NCBI GenBank assembly: GCA_025963425.1
Contig: JAOPUQ010000059.1
Coordinates: 1 to 7,442, forward strand
Length of the DNA: 7,442 bases
Source of the DNA: Modestobacter sp.
GTDB taxonomy: Bacteria; Actinomycetota; Actinomycetes; Mycobacteriales; Geodermatophilaceae
Direction: 5' to 3'
Below the pieces are notes generated by a model. It saw only the letters and a list, made by a program, of their open reading frames with translations, had not been told where the DNA came from and ran no database searches. Made by a program: the position numbers and the translations under genes. Of the stretch, positions 5,873 to 7,442 are shown piece by piece. Numbering within the stretch: position 1 is the first letter of the stretch; each line of letters starts with the position of its first letter.

Positions 5873-7055
5873 TTATCGGTGCCGCAGCGAGCCGAAGTGC
5901 GCCTCCACCTCGGCCCCCAGGAACGCCCCGCCGTCCAGCCGGAGGCCCGCACCCCCCGGGTGACCGGTAGGCGGTGATCCGGCCGGTGTCCGGGCGGAAG
6001 CCGTTGGCCGGGTCCTCGGTGGTGATCCGGCACTGCAGCGCCGCGCCGCGCCGCGCAGCACGATCGAGTCCTGCGACAGGCCCAGGTCGGCGAGGGTCTC
6101 CCCCGCCGCGATGCGCAGCTGCGACTGCACCAGATCGACGTCGGTCACCTCCTCTGTGACTGTGTGCTCCACCTGGATGCGCGGGTTCATCTCGATGAAC
6201 ACGTGCCGGCCCTCGCGGTCGAGGAGGAACTCGACCGTGCCGGCGTTGACGTAGCCGATCGCCCGGGCGAAGGCGACCGCGTCGGCGCAGATCCGCTCCC
6301 GCAACGCTCGCTCCAGGTTCGGGGCCGGGGCCAGCTCGACCACTTTCTGGTGGCGGCGCTGCATCGAGCAGTCGCGCTCGAACAGGTGCACCACGTTGCC
6401 GGCCCCGTCGGCGAGGATCTGCACCTCGATGTGCCGCGGCTCCACCACGGCCTGTTCGACGAAGACGGTGGCGTCCCCGAACGCGGCCTCGGCCTCGCGC
6501 ATCGCCGCCTGCACCGCGGCGGACAGGTCGGCCGGTTCCTCCACCCGCCGCATGCCGCGCCCGCCGCCGCCGGCGACGGCCTTTACGAACACCGGGAACG
6601 CCATGTCGGCGGTGGAGGCCAGGACGGTGTCCAGGTCGTCGCTCGGCTCGGTGGAGGCCAGCACCGGCAGCCCGGCGTCCCGCGCGGCTGCGATCGCCCG
6701 CGCCTTGTTGCCGGTCAATTCCAGCACCGACGCCGGCGGGCCGACGAAGGTGATGCCCGCCCGCTCGCCGGCCGCTGCGAGCTCCGGGTTTTCCGACGGG
6801 AACCCGTAGCCCGGGTACACCGCGTCGGCCCCGGCACGTTGCGCGGCTTGAACGATCGCGGCGACATCCAGATAGGTCCGCACCGGGTGCCCGGGTTCAC
6901 CGATCTCGTAGCTCTCGTCCGCCTTCAGCCGGTGCACAGAGTTGCGGTCCTCGCACGGGAACACCGCAACCGTGCCGGCCCCCAGCTCGTACGCCGCGCG
7001 GAACGCCCGGACAGCGATCTCACCCCCGATTGGCCACCAGGACCTTGGCAAACAT
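5873..7055 (-). pseudogene. pyc: Broken pyruvate carboxylase, N-terminal biotin-carboxylase part only
   Basis: The minus-strand sequence encodes about 390 residues of the biotin-carboxylase end of pyruvate carboxylase, which makes oxaloacetate from pyruvate, bicarbonate and ATP. Seen are GEIAVRAFRAAYELG near the start, VYPGYGF-SENPEL, the ATP-grasp loop AGGGGRGMRRV, FERDCSMQRRHQK and the signature FIEMNPRIQVEHTVTE. The natural start is ATG 7055-7053 (MFAKVLVANRG). An extra C in the run 7023-7027 then puts TGA at 7022-7020. A 5-base duplication near 6038-6056 shifts the frame, and an extra C in the run 5952-5957 shifts it back, leaving about 28 wrong residues. After the HFGS block the sequence departs from the family and stops at 5873. 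A complete enzyme has about 1,100 residues, so the carboxyltransferase and biotin-carrier parts are gone. Conserved GYGFLSEN reads GYGFPSEN. I call it a pseudogene. The small indels could be sequencing errors, but the truncation is not explained that way. Confidence 0.9.
6038..6056. repeat. GCGCC short tandem repeat that shifts the pyc frame
   Basis: Three full GCGCC units plus GCGC stand in tandem. Removing one unit restores the family sequence GAALQCRITTEDP on the minus strand, so one unit was added by slippage. Confidence 0.8.
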
Positions 7056-7194
7056 GTTCAACCCCCACAGTCGTCATCGTTCGTTGTCGCCGCCCCTGCG
7101 GTGCAACAACGGGAAGGTGCTGAACCAAGCGGGGCCTGCTAGAGAGGCGGCCGACGGTCAGCTCAGAAGGTCTCGACCAAGGCACGGTCGGCGA
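7056..7194. other. Region upstream of the broken pyc
   Basis: No gene is visible. On the minus strand a GGGGG run just before ATG 7055 could be the old ribosome binding site. No clear promoter was found. Confidence 0.4.
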
Positions 7195-7236
7195 GCTCGG
7201 GCCGCTACCCCGCGGCGGCGGGGTAGCGGCCCGAGC
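7195..7236 (-). terminator. Strong 19-bp hairpin terminator of the SDR gene
   Basis: Bases 7195-7213 pair perfectly with 7218-7236 around a four-base loop (GGCG), giving a 19-base-pair, very GC-rich stem. It begins nine bases after the SDR stop codon on the minus strand, which is where a terminator belongs. It lacks a T-run, as is common in actinomycetes. It would also shield the pyc relic from read-through. Confidence 0.8.
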
Positions 7237-7245
7237 CGCGGCGGG

Positions 7246-7442
7246 TCAGTGGATGTGCGAGCCGCCGTTGACGTCGTACGTGACGCCGGTGATGTAGCCG
7301 GTCTCCTCGCGGCACAGGTAGGTGATGAGGTCGGCGACGTCGGCGACGTTGCCGTTGCGGCCGACGGGAATGCCGGCGACGAGCTGGGTCTTGCGCTCGC
7401 CCTCCAGGGCGCCGCCGGTGATGTCGGTGTCGATCAGCCCGG
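7246..7442 (-). CDS. Short-chain dehydrogenase/reductase, C-terminal part
   Basis: The minus-strand frame is open from the right edge to the TGA at 7248-7246 and gives the last 65 residues of a classical SDR (NAD(P)H-dependent oxidoreductase, FabG-like). It starts with GLIDTDITGG, the usual block after the PG motif. IPVGRNGNVADVADLITYL is next, and the C-terminal GYITGVTYDVNGGSHIH carries the family's 'YITG-DVNGG' end. The catalytic Tyr-Lys part and the Rossmann nucleotide-binding part lie outside the window, so substrate and cofactor cannot be judged. SDRs of this form act on 3-oxoacyl, hydroxysteroid or sugar alcohol substrates in the cytosol. The gene ends at the strong hairpin just downstream, so it is the last gene of its transcript. 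Confidence 0.92.
   Translation of the reverse strand, partial: GLIDTDITGGALEGERKTQLVAGIPVGRNGNVADVADLITYLCREETGYITGVTYDVNGGSHIH

Noticed and set aside
5321..5977. Plus-strand open frame containing GPVGIEPTTRGL
   Set aside because: This peptide is the well-known false translation of the antisense strand of a tRNA 3' end; the frame also shadows the cupin and pyc genes.
6164..7123. Long 319-residue plus-strand open frame
   Set aside because: It lies antisense to the biotin-carboxylase sequence and has shadow composition (Arg, Gly, His, Val rich) with no domain.
7163..7201. Minus-strand peptide RPELADRALVETF followed by a stop, possibly a gene end
   Set aside because: It has only 13 residues and runs into the terminator hairpin; too short to support a gene remnant.
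1..7442. CRISPR array, insertion sequence or integrase gene
   Set aside because: No regularly spaced repeats, no transposase or recombinase motif in any frame, and no IS-like terminal inverted repeats seen.

Overview
The window is high-GC DNA with GTG starts, strong G/C third-position codon bias and actinobacterial-style protein sequences. It most likely comes from an actinomycete; a Pseudonocardiales-type organism is a guess from the look of the proteins only.

Layout, left to right. (1) Positions 1-728 hold the 3' part of an alpha/beta-hydrolase gene (+), followed by a short hairpin and about 300 bases with no gene. (2) Positions 1033-4616 hold a compact three-gene + strand unit: a 361-residue protein of a family I cannot name, a 526-residue DyP-type haem peroxidase that starts 3 bases after the previous stop, and a 282-residue metallo-beta-lactamase-fold hydrolase 65 bases further on. 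This is the most interesting functional unit: an uncharacterised protein, a cytosolic-looking peroxidase and a metal-dependent hydrolase, probably co-transcribed. (3) Positions 4617-4861 hold hairpins and no gene. (4) Positions 4862 to about 5125 (-) hold an open frame that looks like the C-terminal end of a protein whose front is missing. (5) Positions 5226-5687 hold a complete single-domain cupin (+) with a good ribosome binding site. (6) Positions 5688-5872 are a scar: a cluster of small inverted repeats, then on the minus strand the 3' part of a tRNA-Lys(TTT) gene that lacks its D arm and half of its anticodon arm. (7) Positions 5873-7055 (-) hold a broken pyruvate carboxylase gene: only the biotin-carboxylase end remains, with a frameshift near the start, a 5-base slippage duplication, a compensating extra base and a truncated 3' end right beside the tRNA scar. 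(8) Positions 7195-7236 form a very strong hairpin terminator for an SDR oxidoreductase gene that enters the window from the right (7246-7442, -).

The left half therefore looks like a working oxidative enzyme operon. The part from about 4860 to 7190 looks like a rearranged or decaying segment containing a gene-end fragment, a tRNA fragment and a gene-start fragment. The tRNA fragment may be the outer edge of an integrated element or the relic of a deletion. No integrase, transposase, CRISPR array or intact RNA gene is visible inside the window.
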